Source: Tersicoccus sp. Bi-70
Lineage (GTDB): Bacteria > Actinomycetota > Actinomycetes > Actinomycetales > Micrococcaceae
NCBI RefSeq assembly: GCF_001968825.1
Contig: NZ_MIEU01000002.1
Location: forward strand, 372,001-436,000
Direction: 5' to 3'
DNA length: 64,000 nucleotides
The notes below the pieces were generated by a model, which was not told the origin of the DNA, made no database searches, and was given only the letters and a program-made list of their open reading frames with translations. Below are positions 45,826-54,153 of the stretch, in pieces. The first letter of the stretch is position 1. The number at the start of each line of letters is the position of its first letter. The translations under genes were made by a program, and so were the position numbers.

Positions 45826-47847
45826 TCAGTTTGTCCGTTCCGGGTTGGGGTCTGGATTCAGATTAAGGGACCCGGCGGAGACGCCGGCGATGAGGGCGCG
45901 GGTGAGTTCCCGCAGGTCGGCGAGGCGTTGCTGAGTCTCCTGGCGGGCGGCTTCTACGCGGGCGAGCGTCGCGGCGAGGGCGGCGGAGTCCGCGTCGCTC
46001 ACCCGGTGGACCCGCCACTGCTGCCAGCGCCGGTCACCGGCGTGCTGTGCGGCGATGTCCGCGGCGAGGACGGCGGGGTTGAGGCCGCCGGGGTCGGCGG
46101 CGTCGATGCGGAGGATCCGCTCGGGGAAGGCGACGACGGCTCCGCCCTCCACGTCGACGGCGGCGGCAGGTTGCGGGGTGGTGGTGAAGACGACGTCGCC
46201 GGGCTCGGTCAGTCGTGCGGCCGGGTGGGCGCGGGTGAAGGCGATGAGGTCGACGTGACGGCGGCCGTCCTCGCGACCAATGTCGTGTGCGCCGATCACC
46301 CGCGTGCCGGCCTCGGCGTCGGCATCCACCGCGAGCCGTGTCCCCGCCAGGCAGCGGAGGCGGCCGGCGGCCATGAGCGCGTCGACGGTCGCCATGGGAG
46401 CCGACGGGACGTCTCCGTCGGCCACGGCAACGTCGATGGCGTCCAGCCCGGGCAGGGGAGTGCGGACGGCGTCGAGCAGCCGGTCGACGTCCAGTGCGTA
46501 GTCGGTTGAGTGCGAGGTCGCCGGTAATGACCGGTGACCGGTAATCAGCGCTCCGCTGGTGGCGACGAGCGTGCGGGTCGGCACGAGTCGACCGAAGCGG
46601 AACGCCCGGGCCGCGAACTGATCTCGCTCTCCGTGAGCGCCGGCGACTGTTGCGGCGACATCGGACACCAGGTCGCCGATGACGACGTCGTCGAGCTGCC
46701 GGCCGGCCAGGTCGACGACCAGCGTGAACTGGTCCTCGCTGTTCGGCCACGACGTCGCCGGTCCGAGCACCCACAGAGCCAGCGCTTCGCGGGACCGGGC
46801 CGGCAGCAACCCGGTCGGCAGGCGAACGATGCAGCGCACCCGGCCGGTGCGGAGCAGGTCGGCACGTCGGCTCGTGTCCTTGGCGTTCACGGCGTCGACC
46901 AGCAGGGATGCCGGCCCGAGGACCAGCCCGCGATCGGCATCGGTAAGCTCGAGGAGGATGTCCGCGAGCACGTGGAACGCACCTCGCGCGTCCACCGTCG
47001 AGGCGAGCTGCAGCAGGTGCAGGGTGGCGGCCGTCCCGGTGCGGTGCCACGTTGTCCAGGCGCGATGCTGAGCGCTCAACCGGCGACGCAGGAGACGACC
47101 GGCGTCGGACTTGTCGGCCTCCAGGCGGACCACCGGGTGCACGGCGCCCTCCGCGCGCTCCAGCACCGAGGGCACCGCGTCGCTGCCGCCCGGCGTCCGG
47201 TCAGCCAGGACCGGAGTGTTCCCATCCTGCCCCTGCGACGCCGCGAGCTCGACGACGAGCGCGGCCACTACATCTTTCGCCGGTGCGATCAGCGCGGTGG
47301 GAGCCCGGTCGGCGCCGAGCGGCCGATTCGGATCGGTGATCAGTCGCTCGACGGCGGCGGCCGCGTTCCAGGCGGCGTCCGCGGTACGGTCCGCAAGGGA
47401 CAGCCAGGCGGCCACGTCGTCGTCCTCGATCGCAGCGATCTCCCGGTACAGGCACTCGTCATCGGGATCCTCGGCGTCGGCAGCGTCGATCAGCTCCCCT
47501 CGCGAGAGGCCCGACAGCCTCTCGCCGCGTGCCGCGCTCAGGGTCAGGAGTGCGGTCAGCGTGTCCGCGTGCCGTCGCCGACTCTCCGCCGGGCCGTCCG
47601 GCTCGGCGTGCAGGACAGCCTCGGTGGCCGCATCCGGGTTGTTGCCCCGGCCGGTCGCGGTGAGCCAGGCGACGACGTCGTCGACGGCGAACCGCTCCTG
47701 CCCGCCCGTCGTGTCCACGGACTCCGGGAACGAGTGAGCGGTTGCACGGCTCCGGCTGCGCCACGTGGTGACGACGGGTCGCTGCACCCGGGCCAGCGCG
47801 GCGATGTCGGCCAGCGACAGGGACAGGGCGGCGGGACTCGTCGTCAT
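45826..47847 (-). CDS. HTH plus degenerate methylase-like protein, fourth gene of the type I RM operon
   Basis: A 673-residue protein. The N-terminus has an AlpA/MerR-like HTH: SLADIAALARVQRPVVTTW, then QERFAVDDVVAWLTATGR (about residues 8-60). The centre (about 250-460) resembles the N6-methylase fold (HVLADILLELTDADRGLVLG and RCIVRLPTGLLPARSREALALWVLG) but lacks both the DPxCGSG AdoMet motif and NPPF. The C-terminal 200 residues (GTRVIGAHDIGREDG, then LTEPGDVVFTTTPQPAAAV and a terminal helix) look like a type I recognition half-domain. It directly abuts hsdM. Possible roles are a regulator of the operon or an extra DNA-recognition subunit; both are inference. Start ATG 47847 has GAGAGGA upstream. 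Confidence 0.75.
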   Translation of the reverse strand: MTTSPAALSLSLADIAALARVQRPVVTTWRSRSRATAHSFPESVDTTGGQERFAVDDVVAWLTATGRGNNPDAATEAVLHAEPDGPAESRRRHADTLTALLTLSAARGERLSGLSRGELIDAADAEDPDDECLYREIAAIEDDDVAAWLSLADRTADAAWNAAAAVERLITDPNRPLGADRAPTALIAPAKDVVAALVVELAASQGQDGNTPVLADRTPGGSDAVPSVLERAEGAVHPVVRLEADKSDAGRLLRRRLSAQHRAWTTWHRTGTAATLHLLQLASTVDARGAFHVLADILLELTDADRGLVLGPASLLVDAVNAKDTSRRADLLRTGRVRCIVRLPTGLLPARSREALALWVLGPATSWPNSEDQFTLVVDLAGRQLDDVVIGDLVSDVAATVAGAHGERDQFAARAFRFGRLVPTRTLVATSGALITGHRSLPATSHSTDYALDVDRLLDAVRTPLPGLDAIDVAVADGDVPSAPMATVDALMAAGRLRCLAGTRLAVDADAEAGTRVIGAHDIGREDGRRHVDLIAFTRAHPAARLTEPGDVVFTTTPQPAAAVDVEGGAVVAFPERILRIDAADPGGLNPAVLAADIAAQHAGDRRWQQWRVHRVSDADSAALAATLARVEAARQETQQRLADLRELTRALIAGVSAGSLNLNPDPNPERTN

Positions 47848-47954
47848 CCCGCGTTCCTCTCCGCTGGTCAGGCTGCCGTTGCTCACCGCAGCAGCGTATC
47901 GGCGTGCAGTGACAACGCCGGTCGTCGTCCGATAACCACCCTTATCAGCCGCCA

Positions 47955-47966
47955 ACCGGTACCGGT
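47955..47966. promoter_or_regulatory. Perfect 12-bp palindrome in the divergent RM control region
   Basis: ACCGGTACCGGT is fully self-complementary and lies 108 bases before the RM operon and about 130 bases before the divergent gene at 48099. It could be an operator for the HTH protein encoded by the first gene, but there is no direct evidence. Confidence 0.3.
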
Positions 47967-48098
47967 GCGACGGCCACTCCTAGCGTCTGTGCTGCGACGC
48001 CGGTTCGAGGTGTCGCGGCACGGCGGGACCGAGAGCGAGGGGGACGGTCCCGCCGTCGCCGGCCACCTGTCACACCGATCGCCCTGCAGGAGCACACC

Positions 48099-48833
48099 AT
48101 GGATCCGTATCCGAACCCCGGCCCGTGGGCCACCAACTCGGCCGCCGTCGAGCCGGCCGTCACCGAGCAGGCCGACGCGCCCGAGGACGAGCAGGACCAC
48201 CGCAGCACGGAGCCGAAGCGCCGACGTCGGCCGTCGCGAGCGGTGTGGATCGGTACCGGCGGAGTGCTCCTCGGGTTGACGGCCGGCCTGATCGGCGGTG
48301 CGGGCATCGGTGTCGCCGGCGCCGATCCCACCACCACGGAGCAGTACCAGGGCCTCGCCCGCGACAAGCAGGGGGTCGAGGCCGAGCGGGACCAGGCGCG
48401 CACCGAGCGGGACCAGGTGAGGTCCGACTACGAGACGGTCAACAACGACTACCTGTTTCTCAAGAACGGCATCGAGGGGCGGGAGGACGACGTCACCAAA
48501 CGGGAGGCCGCCGTCACGCAGGCCGAGGGCAAGGTCAAGACCGATGCCGCGGCGGTGAAGAAGCGGGAGGACGCCGTCACGAAGACCGAGCAGACCAAGG
48601 CCGCCAACACCGTGAGCGACGGGGCCTGGACGGTCGGCACGGACATCGAACCGGGCACCTACCGGGCCACCGCGGCTGTCGACAGCACCTGCTACTGGGA
48701 GATCACCGCGACCGGCTCCAACGGCGAGAACATCCTGCAGAACGACCTGCCCGGCGGAGGACGCCCGTCCGTCGCCCTCGCCGTCGGACAGGACTTCCAG
48801 ACCCAGCGCTGCGGCTCGTGGGAGAAGCAGTGA
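48099..48833 (+). CDS. Membrane-anchored coiled-coil protein with C-terminal beta domain
   Basis: A 244-residue protein. It has a polar N-terminus with a basic stop (KRRRRPSRAVW), one helix (about residues 50-75, GTGGVLLGLTAGLIGGAGIGVAGA), an extracytoplasmic coiled coil (about 80-170, with heptad-rich ERDQARTERDQVRSD and REAAVTQAEGKVKTD) and a C-terminal domain GAWTVGTDIEPGTYRA ... CYWEITATGSNGENI. The last domain is common at the C-terminus of actinobacterial surface proteins, function unknown. It starts at ATG 48099 after GCAGGAG. A lipoprotein gene follows after 41 bases and is probably co-expressed. Confidence 0.75.
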   Translation: MDPYPNPGPWATNSAAVEPAVTEQADAPEDEQDHRSTEPKRRRRPSRAVWIGTGGVLLGLTAGLIGGAGIGVAGADPTTTEQYQGLARDKQGVEAERDQARTERDQVRSDYETVNNDYLFLKNGIEGREDDVTKREAAVTQAEGKVKTDAAAVKKREDAVTKTEQTKAANTVSDGAWTVGTDIEPGTYRATAAVDSTCYWEITATGSNGENILQNDLPGGGRPSVALAVGQDFQTQRCGSWEKQ

Positions 48834-48874
48834 ACACCACCCTCACCAGCCCCATCACCACCAAGGAGACCACC

Positions 48875-49432
48875 ATGAGCACCACCTCGTTTCGCCGGCT
48901 CTGGCTCGCCGCTACCGGGTTCGCCCTCGCCGTCGGGCTCGCCGGGTGCGGAGCCACCACGTCGGACGCCGGCACGGCGCCGTCCTCGGGGTCCGCCGGT
49001 TCCGCGCCGGCGTCGGTCGCCGCTCCGAAGCCTGCAGCACCTGCAGGGCCGGTCGTCGGCAATCCGTTCACGGCCGACATGGGGAACGGCAACGTCGCCC
49101 GCATCACCATCGTGTCGGCGAAGTACACCACCGGCGCGATCTCGCAGTTCGCGTCCACGCCCACCAACGGCGGCTACCTCGTGCTCGACGTGCTGTGGGA
49201 GACGGAGAAGGGCACGACGTCGGCCAACCCGCTGTACTTCGCGGCCAAGGACGCGCAGGGCCGCAAGGTCAACGCGTTCCTCGGCGCCGACGGTCAGCTC
49301 GGCAGCGGAGAAGTGCCGGTGGGGGACAAGACCCGCGGCACCGTCGCCTTCGACATCGGACAAGGCCCGACGACGGTGATCGTCACGGATCCGCTGCTGC
49401 AGGAGGCGGCGCGGGTGCCGGTGAAGGGGTAG
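48875..49432 (+). CDS. Lipoprotein with DUF4352-like domain
   Basis: A 185-residue exported lipoprotein. The signal peptide ends in the lipobox LAGC (about residues 21-24), followed by a Ser/Ala/Pro-rich tether of about 45 residues and an immunoglobulin-like beta domain (GNVARITIVSAKYTTG, GGYLVLDVLWETEKGT, KTRGTVAFDIGQGPTTVIVTDP). This layout matches DUF4352/telomeric-repeat-binding-like extracellular domains of unknown function. ATG 48875 has AAGGAG 6 bases upstream; the GTG at 48830 would precede the signal peptide with unneeded residues. Confidence 0.75.
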   Translation: MSTTSFRRLWLAATGFALAVGLAGCGATTSDAGTAPSSGSAGSAPASVAAPKPAAPAGPVVGNPFTADMGNGNVARITIVSAKYTTGAISQFASTPTNGGYLVLDVLWETEKGTTSANPLYFAAKDAQGRKVNAFLGADGQLGSGEVPVGDKTRGTVAFDIGQGPTTVIVTDPLLQEAARVPVKG

Positions 49433-49462
49433 GGGGTGCCCTCTGACGTGGGTCGAGGCACG

Positions 49463-49468
49463 TAGGCT
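49463..49468 (+). promoter_or_regulatory. -10 box (TAGGCT) of the GmrSD-like gene
   Basis: TAGGCT lies 42 bases before ATG 49511. The following leader contains the ribosome site AGGGGAGA. The surrounding TAGGCTCGG is the same word as before the MoxR operon. A convincing -35 is not seen. Confidence 0.4.
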
Positions 49469-49510
49469 CGGTCACGAACGAGTACCAGGCATGACGTCAG
49501 GGGAGACAAC

Positions 49511-52045
49511 ATGGTGCGGGCGGATCACGGGACTCTCGAAGGAATCCTGGAGGGCAAGAAGCAGTACCAGGTTCCGCTCTACCAGCGCGTCTACTCGTGG
49601 AGGAAGAAGCAACTGAGTCAGCTCTGGGAGGACGTCGCCGAACTGGCGCGCTCCCGCAGCGACAACCCTCGGGCTTCCCACTTCATCGGTTCCCTCGTGC
49701 TCGCGAGAAGTGATGATGCCGGTGCCGTCGGGATCAACAAGTTTCTCGTCGTTGACGGCCAGCAGCGTCTGACCACCCTCACGCTCCTCCTGGCTGCCCT
49801 GCGTGATCACCTGATCGAGTCAGGAGCCGGTGAGCGAGCCGAAGCAATCAACGCCCAGTACCTGATCAACGTCTTCGACCAGCGCAAGCCGTTGAAGGTC
49901 ATGCCCACGCAGGCGAATCGTTCCTCCTACCAGGCGGTACTGAATCGGACGCCACAGGCCGGCGGCGAGGACGAGATCGGCAACGCGTACCGCTTCTTTC
50001 GCTCCAAGATCGCCGCTGCAGCGGACGACCCAGATGGTCCGGTCGATCTTCAGCTGCTGGAATCCGCCGTCGTGCGCGGGCTCGGACTCGTCGTCGTCAC
50101 GGCCGAGCCGTCCGACAACGTCCACCGGATCTTCGAGTCCCTCAACAACACCGGCCTGAAGCTGACACAGAGCGACCTGCTCAAGAACTACCTCTTCATG
50201 CGACTCGGTGACCACGCTGACGCGGTCTACCACAACGTCTGGCTGCCGCTCGAGCAGCAACTCGATCCGCAAGAACTCGAGCTTCTGTTCTGGCTCGACC
50301 TCGCTCAGCGCGACGAACGGGCGAAGCAGTCGGACACCTACGTGGGGCAACAGCAGAGGCTGGACAGGTTCAGCAGCGTCGACGAGATCGAAACCGAAGT
50401 CGTTCGTGTCGCCACGCTGGGCGGCCTGCTCGCCACGATCCTCGAACCATCCGGTGAGTCACACGCCGGAGTTCGTCGACGCCTCACCCGGATCAGGGCC
50501 TGGGGCTCCACGACCGCCTACCCGGTGGTGATGCAGATTCTCGCCAGACGAGCGGCCGGTACGGCGACGAACGAGGAGGTCGAACGCGCGCTGTCCTACC
50601 TGGAGTCCTACTTCGTCCGCCGCATCGTCATCGGTCGCGCCACGTCGACCTTGACTCGAACCCTGCTTCAGGCCGTCGGCGCCATCACCGACGCTGACAA
50701 GATCGACGTCGCCCTGCGCGATTACCTGTCGCGCGGCCGCAAGTACTTCGCGACCGACAGCCAGATCCGAGAGGCCGCCCGAAACGTCGCGTTCTACTGG
50801 CAAGGCCGTACCACGCAGAAGAAGCTGATCCTGCAGTGGCTCGAGGAGTCATATCGCCCCAAGGAGATCATCGACCTCGACCCCAAACATCTCACCATTG
50901 AGCACGTCCTTCCCCAGACGTTGTCCGATCCTGTTCGGGAGGCTTTCGCCGAGGCGTTCGACGACGACGTCGACATCGCCTACGAACACGAGCGCATCGT
51001 CCACACGCTGGGCAACCTCACCCTGAGCGGCTACAACAGTGAGCTCAGCAACAAGCCCTTCGAGAAGAAGCGGGAACAGCTTGCGAAGAGCGGCTTGTTC
51101 ATGAACCAGGCGATCGCCTCGCACCCGAGGTGGGGCGTGGACGAGATCAACAACCGCAGCGACGAACTGGCGGAGAAGATCATTCAGCTCTGGCCCGGGC
51201 CGGATGAAACCGTCGTCGCGGTCGGCGACGAGCCGTCCGCGCTCCGAGCTACTGTCGCGGCGATTCTCGCCGAGATTCCCGCGGGTCGCTGGACGACGTA
51301 CGGTGACGTGGCCCTGGTCGCCGGCACGTGGCCACAGCCGCTGGCCGCGATGGTCGCCAACTACCCCTTGGCGAATGCCTGGCGGGTGCTGCAGAGCGGC
51401 GGGACCATTTCGCCCGGCTTCCGTTGGGCCGACCCCGGGCGGACCGACGACCCGCGGGTGTTCCTCGAATCAGAAGGCCTCCGCTTCGATGCCGGAGGAC
51501 GTGCCGACCCCGAGCGATTCATCGGAGCCGAGGAGTTGGCGGAATCGGCCGGTCTCGACGTCGACGAGGAAGCCCTGGCGTCACGCCGCCAGAAGCTGAA
51601 CGGCAACAGCGGGAGCAGCCCGCGCGTGTCCGTCAAGGGTGCACAGCGGGACTTCTTCGAGCGTGTGCGTGCCTACGGGCAAGCAAACGCCCAGCACATC
51701 AGCGCCTGGCGAAACCCGCAGCCACAACACTGGTACGACGTCTACATCGGACACCCGCGGGGCGTGGTCTCGTTGTTGGTCAATTCGCAGAAGGACCAGG
51801 TGAGCACGATCTTCTACATCGACCGTGACAAGGAGCTGTACGCCAAGCTGCTCGCCCGCCGCGACGCGATCGAGGCTGATCTCGGGTTGTCCCTCGAGTG
51901 GGACGACAAACCGGATCGTAAGGCTTCGAAGCTGGTCATTAATCGACCGGGTGACTTCCGAGACGAGGCGCAGGTTGAGGAGCTCGTCGAGTGGTTGGTG
52001 GCCACCGGAGACAACTTTGCGAGGGTGCTGCCGCGGTATCTCTGA
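49511..52045 (+). CDS. GmrSD-type restriction protein fused to alkyltransferase-like and DUF4268 domains
   Basis: An 844-residue four-domain protein. DUF262 (about residues 8-230) has YQVPLYQRVYSW and VDGQQRLTTLTLL, the nucleotide-hydrolysing GmrS part. DUF1524 (about 440-545) has the nuclease signature IEHVLPQ near 462 and HTLGNLTLSGYNSELSN near 500, the GmrD part. Residues 578-665 match the DNA-binding domain of O6-alkylguanine transferases (IPAGRWTTYGDVALVAG, NAWRVLQSGG), but the PCHR cysteine motif is absent, as in alkyltransferase-like proteins. DUF4268 follows (about 705-844, DRDKELYAKLLARRDAIE). GmrSD enzymes cut modified phage DNA; the added domains may read modified bases. Start ATG 49511. 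Confidence 0.85.
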   Translation: MVRADHGTLEGILEGKKQYQVPLYQRVYSWRKKQLSQLWEDVAELARSRSDNPRASHFIGSLVLARSDDAGAVGINKFLVVDGQQRLTTLTLLLAALRDHLIESGAGERAEAINAQYLINVFDQRKPLKVMPTQANRSSYQAVLNRTPQAGGEDEIGNAYRFFRSKIAAAADDPDGPVDLQLLESAVVRGLGLVVVTAEPSDNVHRIFESLNNTGLKLTQSDLLKNYLFMRLGDHADAVYHNVWLPLEQQLDPQELELLFWLDLAQRDERAKQSDTYVGQQQRLDRFSSVDEIETEVVRVATLGGLLATILEPSGESHAGVRRRLTRIRAWGSTTAYPVVMQILARRAAGTATNEEVERALSYLESYFVRRIVIGRATSTLTRTLLQAVGAITDADKIDVALRDYLSRGRKYFATDSQIREAARNVAFYWQGRTTQKKLILQWLEESYRPKEIIDLDPKHLTIEHVLPQTLSDPVREAFAEAFDDDVDIAYEHERIVHTLGNLTLSGYNSELSNKPFEKKREQLAKSGLFMNQAIASHPRWGVDEINNRSDELAEKIIQLWPGPDETVVAVGDEPSALRATVAAILAEIPAGRWTTYGDVALVAGTWPQPLAAMVANYPLANAWRVLQSGGTISPGFRWADPGRTDDPRVFLESEGLRFDAGGRADPERFIGAEELAESAGLDVDEEALASRRQKLNGNSGSSPRVSVKGAQRDFFERVRAYGQANAQHISAWRNPQPQHWYDVYIGHPRGVVSLLVNSQKDQVSTIFYIDRDKELYAKLLARRDAIEADLGLSLEWDDKPDRKASKLVINRPGDFRDEAQVEELVEWLVATGDNFARVLPRYL

Positions 52046-52132
52046 CCTGAGCATCCTGGCCGAGTGCAGTCAAATTCCTGGCGCCCGGTTCGCCCCGCCG
52101 TGGCAATACCGGCTGCGACGCGGAAGCTGCGG

Positions 52133-52828
52133 TTACCGATCTCGAACGATCGAGACAGCGAAGGACTGGAGCACCGGGTCGGTCATCACCCTGCCACGCT
52201 CATGCTCCTCGACTTGAACGGTGTACTCACCGTCCGGTCCCTGGATTCGACGGAGATGGGTCCTGACGCGATGTCGGCGCTTCGTACCGGCGTGATCCAG
52301 CGGGGCTAGTTCTGGTTCGCCGTCCACAATTCTCACCCGGGACGATCCACGCTGCCGTCTTCACGTATCGAGTCCGTGACGCGTCGTCCGCCATCGAAAG
52401 GAGGTCGGCGGGGCGGGACAGCTTAGCGCCTGCCGATGCGTATGTCGTCTCCCGCCGAGACGCGGGCGACGATCCTCGGAGTGCCGTCCTCACCTCGCCG
52501 AGGAGATGGAGCAAGTAGCGGCAGTCATCGTGATCCGCCGTCGTGACGCTACGGATCGCGGGCATTGATGGCTCCGCGGAAACACTGACGCTGGCCCACG
52601 ACGTGAGGTCGTCGAAGGCGAACACGGTGAAGGACGCGTCGTCGGGGCTCCACCCGACGAAGTGGCGCTTGACCTTTCGAGGATCACGCACCGGGGTACT
52701 GCCGCGAGGATTCGTTGTAGACGCCGCAGGTCCGACGGAGATGAAGGACGGCGGACGTTCCGTCGCACGTTCTCGTGAACCAGGACTCCGCCGCGGTCGA
52801 GGAGGAAGATGCAGTACAGCTCCCGCAC
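52133..52828 (-). pseudogene. Hypothetical gene disrupted by two frameshifts
   Basis: Three consecutive stretches in alternating frames look coding by base composition. The first begins at GTG 52828 (RELYCIFLLDRGGVLVHENV); the second covers about 52740-52345 (VKRHFVGWSPDDASFTVFAF ... DDCRYLLHLLGEV). The third returns to the first frame and ends at 52133 (HRVRTHLRRIQGPDGEYTVQ ... SIVRDR). Shifts near 52741-52760 and 52336-52341 would be needed to join them into about 230 residues. No family recognised. It starts 21 bases after the stop of the upstream gene, so the two formed an operon. Decay or sequence errors are both possible. Confidence 0.45.
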
Positions 52829-52849
52829 GCACGACAGGAAGCTTGTGGA

Positions 52850-53701
52850 CTAAGCCGTCCGCGGGGCTCTACCGGAGGACCGGGATGTCAACCGTTCGTG
52901 ATTCATCGACGCGAGCAATGCGGTGGCCAGGCTGTCCGCGAATCGGGCGAACCGCACGGGCGTCAGGTCTTCCCGGAGTTCGCGGGCGAGTAGCGCATGC
53001 GGGCCGTCGTCCTCGCCAGGCAGCGGCGCAGTGCGATGACTTCGCGCGGGGGCGGCAGCCTCAGCAACCTGGAGATCTCGTTCGAGGATCAACCGCCGAC
53101 CGGGCGCGATGTCGTCGTCGAGCCACGAACGCGATTCGCTGCCTTGGGGTGAGCCGAGGGGCCTTCGCTGCGACGTCGGCTGGGCAACCCGGCTGCGCTC
53201 GGCCTGGGACGCCCGCGGTGTCGGCGTGGACCGCGGCCGTTGTCTGGTGACGGCAGGCGTGATCGGTGCCAACCACGTGGCACGCGACGTGGACGGAGCC
53301 CGGAGTCGTTCGGTCGTCACCTCATCGCCGTGTCGCGCAGGGACGGGTGCTTCACTCGGCGCCTCCGTCTGCAGGAGCGACGTGTTCCGGTTCTCCCGCA
53401 TGATGGTGCGAAAGCGTCGCTCGATGTAGGCCCGGGTGCTCGTCACGAGATGCGGCGGAATCATCCCGCCCGGCTCGAGTGTCGTGCCCTGCGCAGCGAA
53501 CGCCGCGATCAGGAATTGTTCGTCCACACCATTCACTGCGGCGTAGTGAGCAATCGATCTGGGCGCTGAACCCGCCGTGAGGGGCCCAGGCGACGGCGCC
53601 GGTGTATCGCTCACTCGTGCTGACGTGGTCTCGCGTTCGATCGCCCGCTTCAACGCGCGCAGCGCCGCCAGCGTGTCAGGCCCGACATCGAGACCGCTCA
53701 T
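52850..53701 (-). CDS. Hypothetical protein with helical ends and disordered middle
   Basis: A 283-residue protein starting at ATG 53701 with AGGAGGAAC about 9 bases upstream, a strong site that supports the call. The N-terminus has amphipathic helices (DTLAALRALKRAIERE). A conserved-looking segment, YAAVNGVDEQFLIAAFAAQG with STRAYIERRFRTIMRENR, follows to about residue 105. Then comes a long Arg/Pro/Ser/Thr-rich, probably disordered region, and a C-terminal helix (REDLTPVRFARFADSLATALL). Not recognised. It precedes a frame-disrupted gene and follows the GmrSD-like gene on the other strand, so it may belong to the acquired region. Confidence 0.6.
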   Translation of the reverse strand: MSGLDVGPDTLAALRALKRAIERETTSARVSDTPAPSPGPLTAGSAPRSIAHYAAVNGVDEQFLIAAFAAQGTTLEPGGMIPPHLVTSTRAYIERRFRTIMRENRNTSLLQTEAPSEAPVPARHGDEVTTERLRAPSTSRATWLAPITPAVTRQRPRSTPTPRASQAERSRVAQPTSQRRPLGSPQGSESRSWLDDDIAPGRRLILERDLQVAEAAAPARSHRTAPLPGEDDGPHALLARELREDLTPVRFARFADSLATALLASMNHERLTSRSSGRAPRTA

Positions 53702-54153
53702 CGGACGTAGTTCCTCCTGCCTGCCGGGAGACCAGGGGCTCCAACGAGAGGACCGCACCAGCCGGGTGCGTCGACCATCACGGCGTGATCGTTCCTTTCC
53801 CGTGCCAGCAGAACGACGATGTCTTGGTCTTCCTCAGTGTCTGTCGGAACTGTCCGGCATCCCGTAAGTCACCGGACGGGCTGACCTTCGACGTCAGCGC
53901 CCTCTATGACGCGTGCGACTCTGAGGCCACCGCCGCTTCAGGACCGAGCGCTGCAGGGATTTCCAGTCCCACCGATGCCGGCGGCCGGCATCAAGAATCG
54001 ACGGCGCTCATACGGACCGAGACGAGGACCCCGGGATTCCAATAAGCGTGCCGGCGGCTCGGGCAGGGACCGCCGGCTCCACGAGCCCCGCGACTTCTCG
54101 CATCCGCCCAGGCTTAAATGAGCAGAGTGACCGCGCCAGATCACGCCTCCGCC
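53702..54153. other. Stretch without a supported gene
   Basis: These 452 bases between the hypothetical gene and the ribonuclease Z remnant contain only short frames with poor codon composition. No tRNA, inverted repeat ends or terminator was recognised. It may be the right edge of the acquired region. Confidence 0.5.

Noticed and set aside
53938-54144. A 68-codon minus-strand frame after the RNase Z remnant
   Set aside because: No ribosome site, no homology and it overlaps the likely end of the RNase Z gene.
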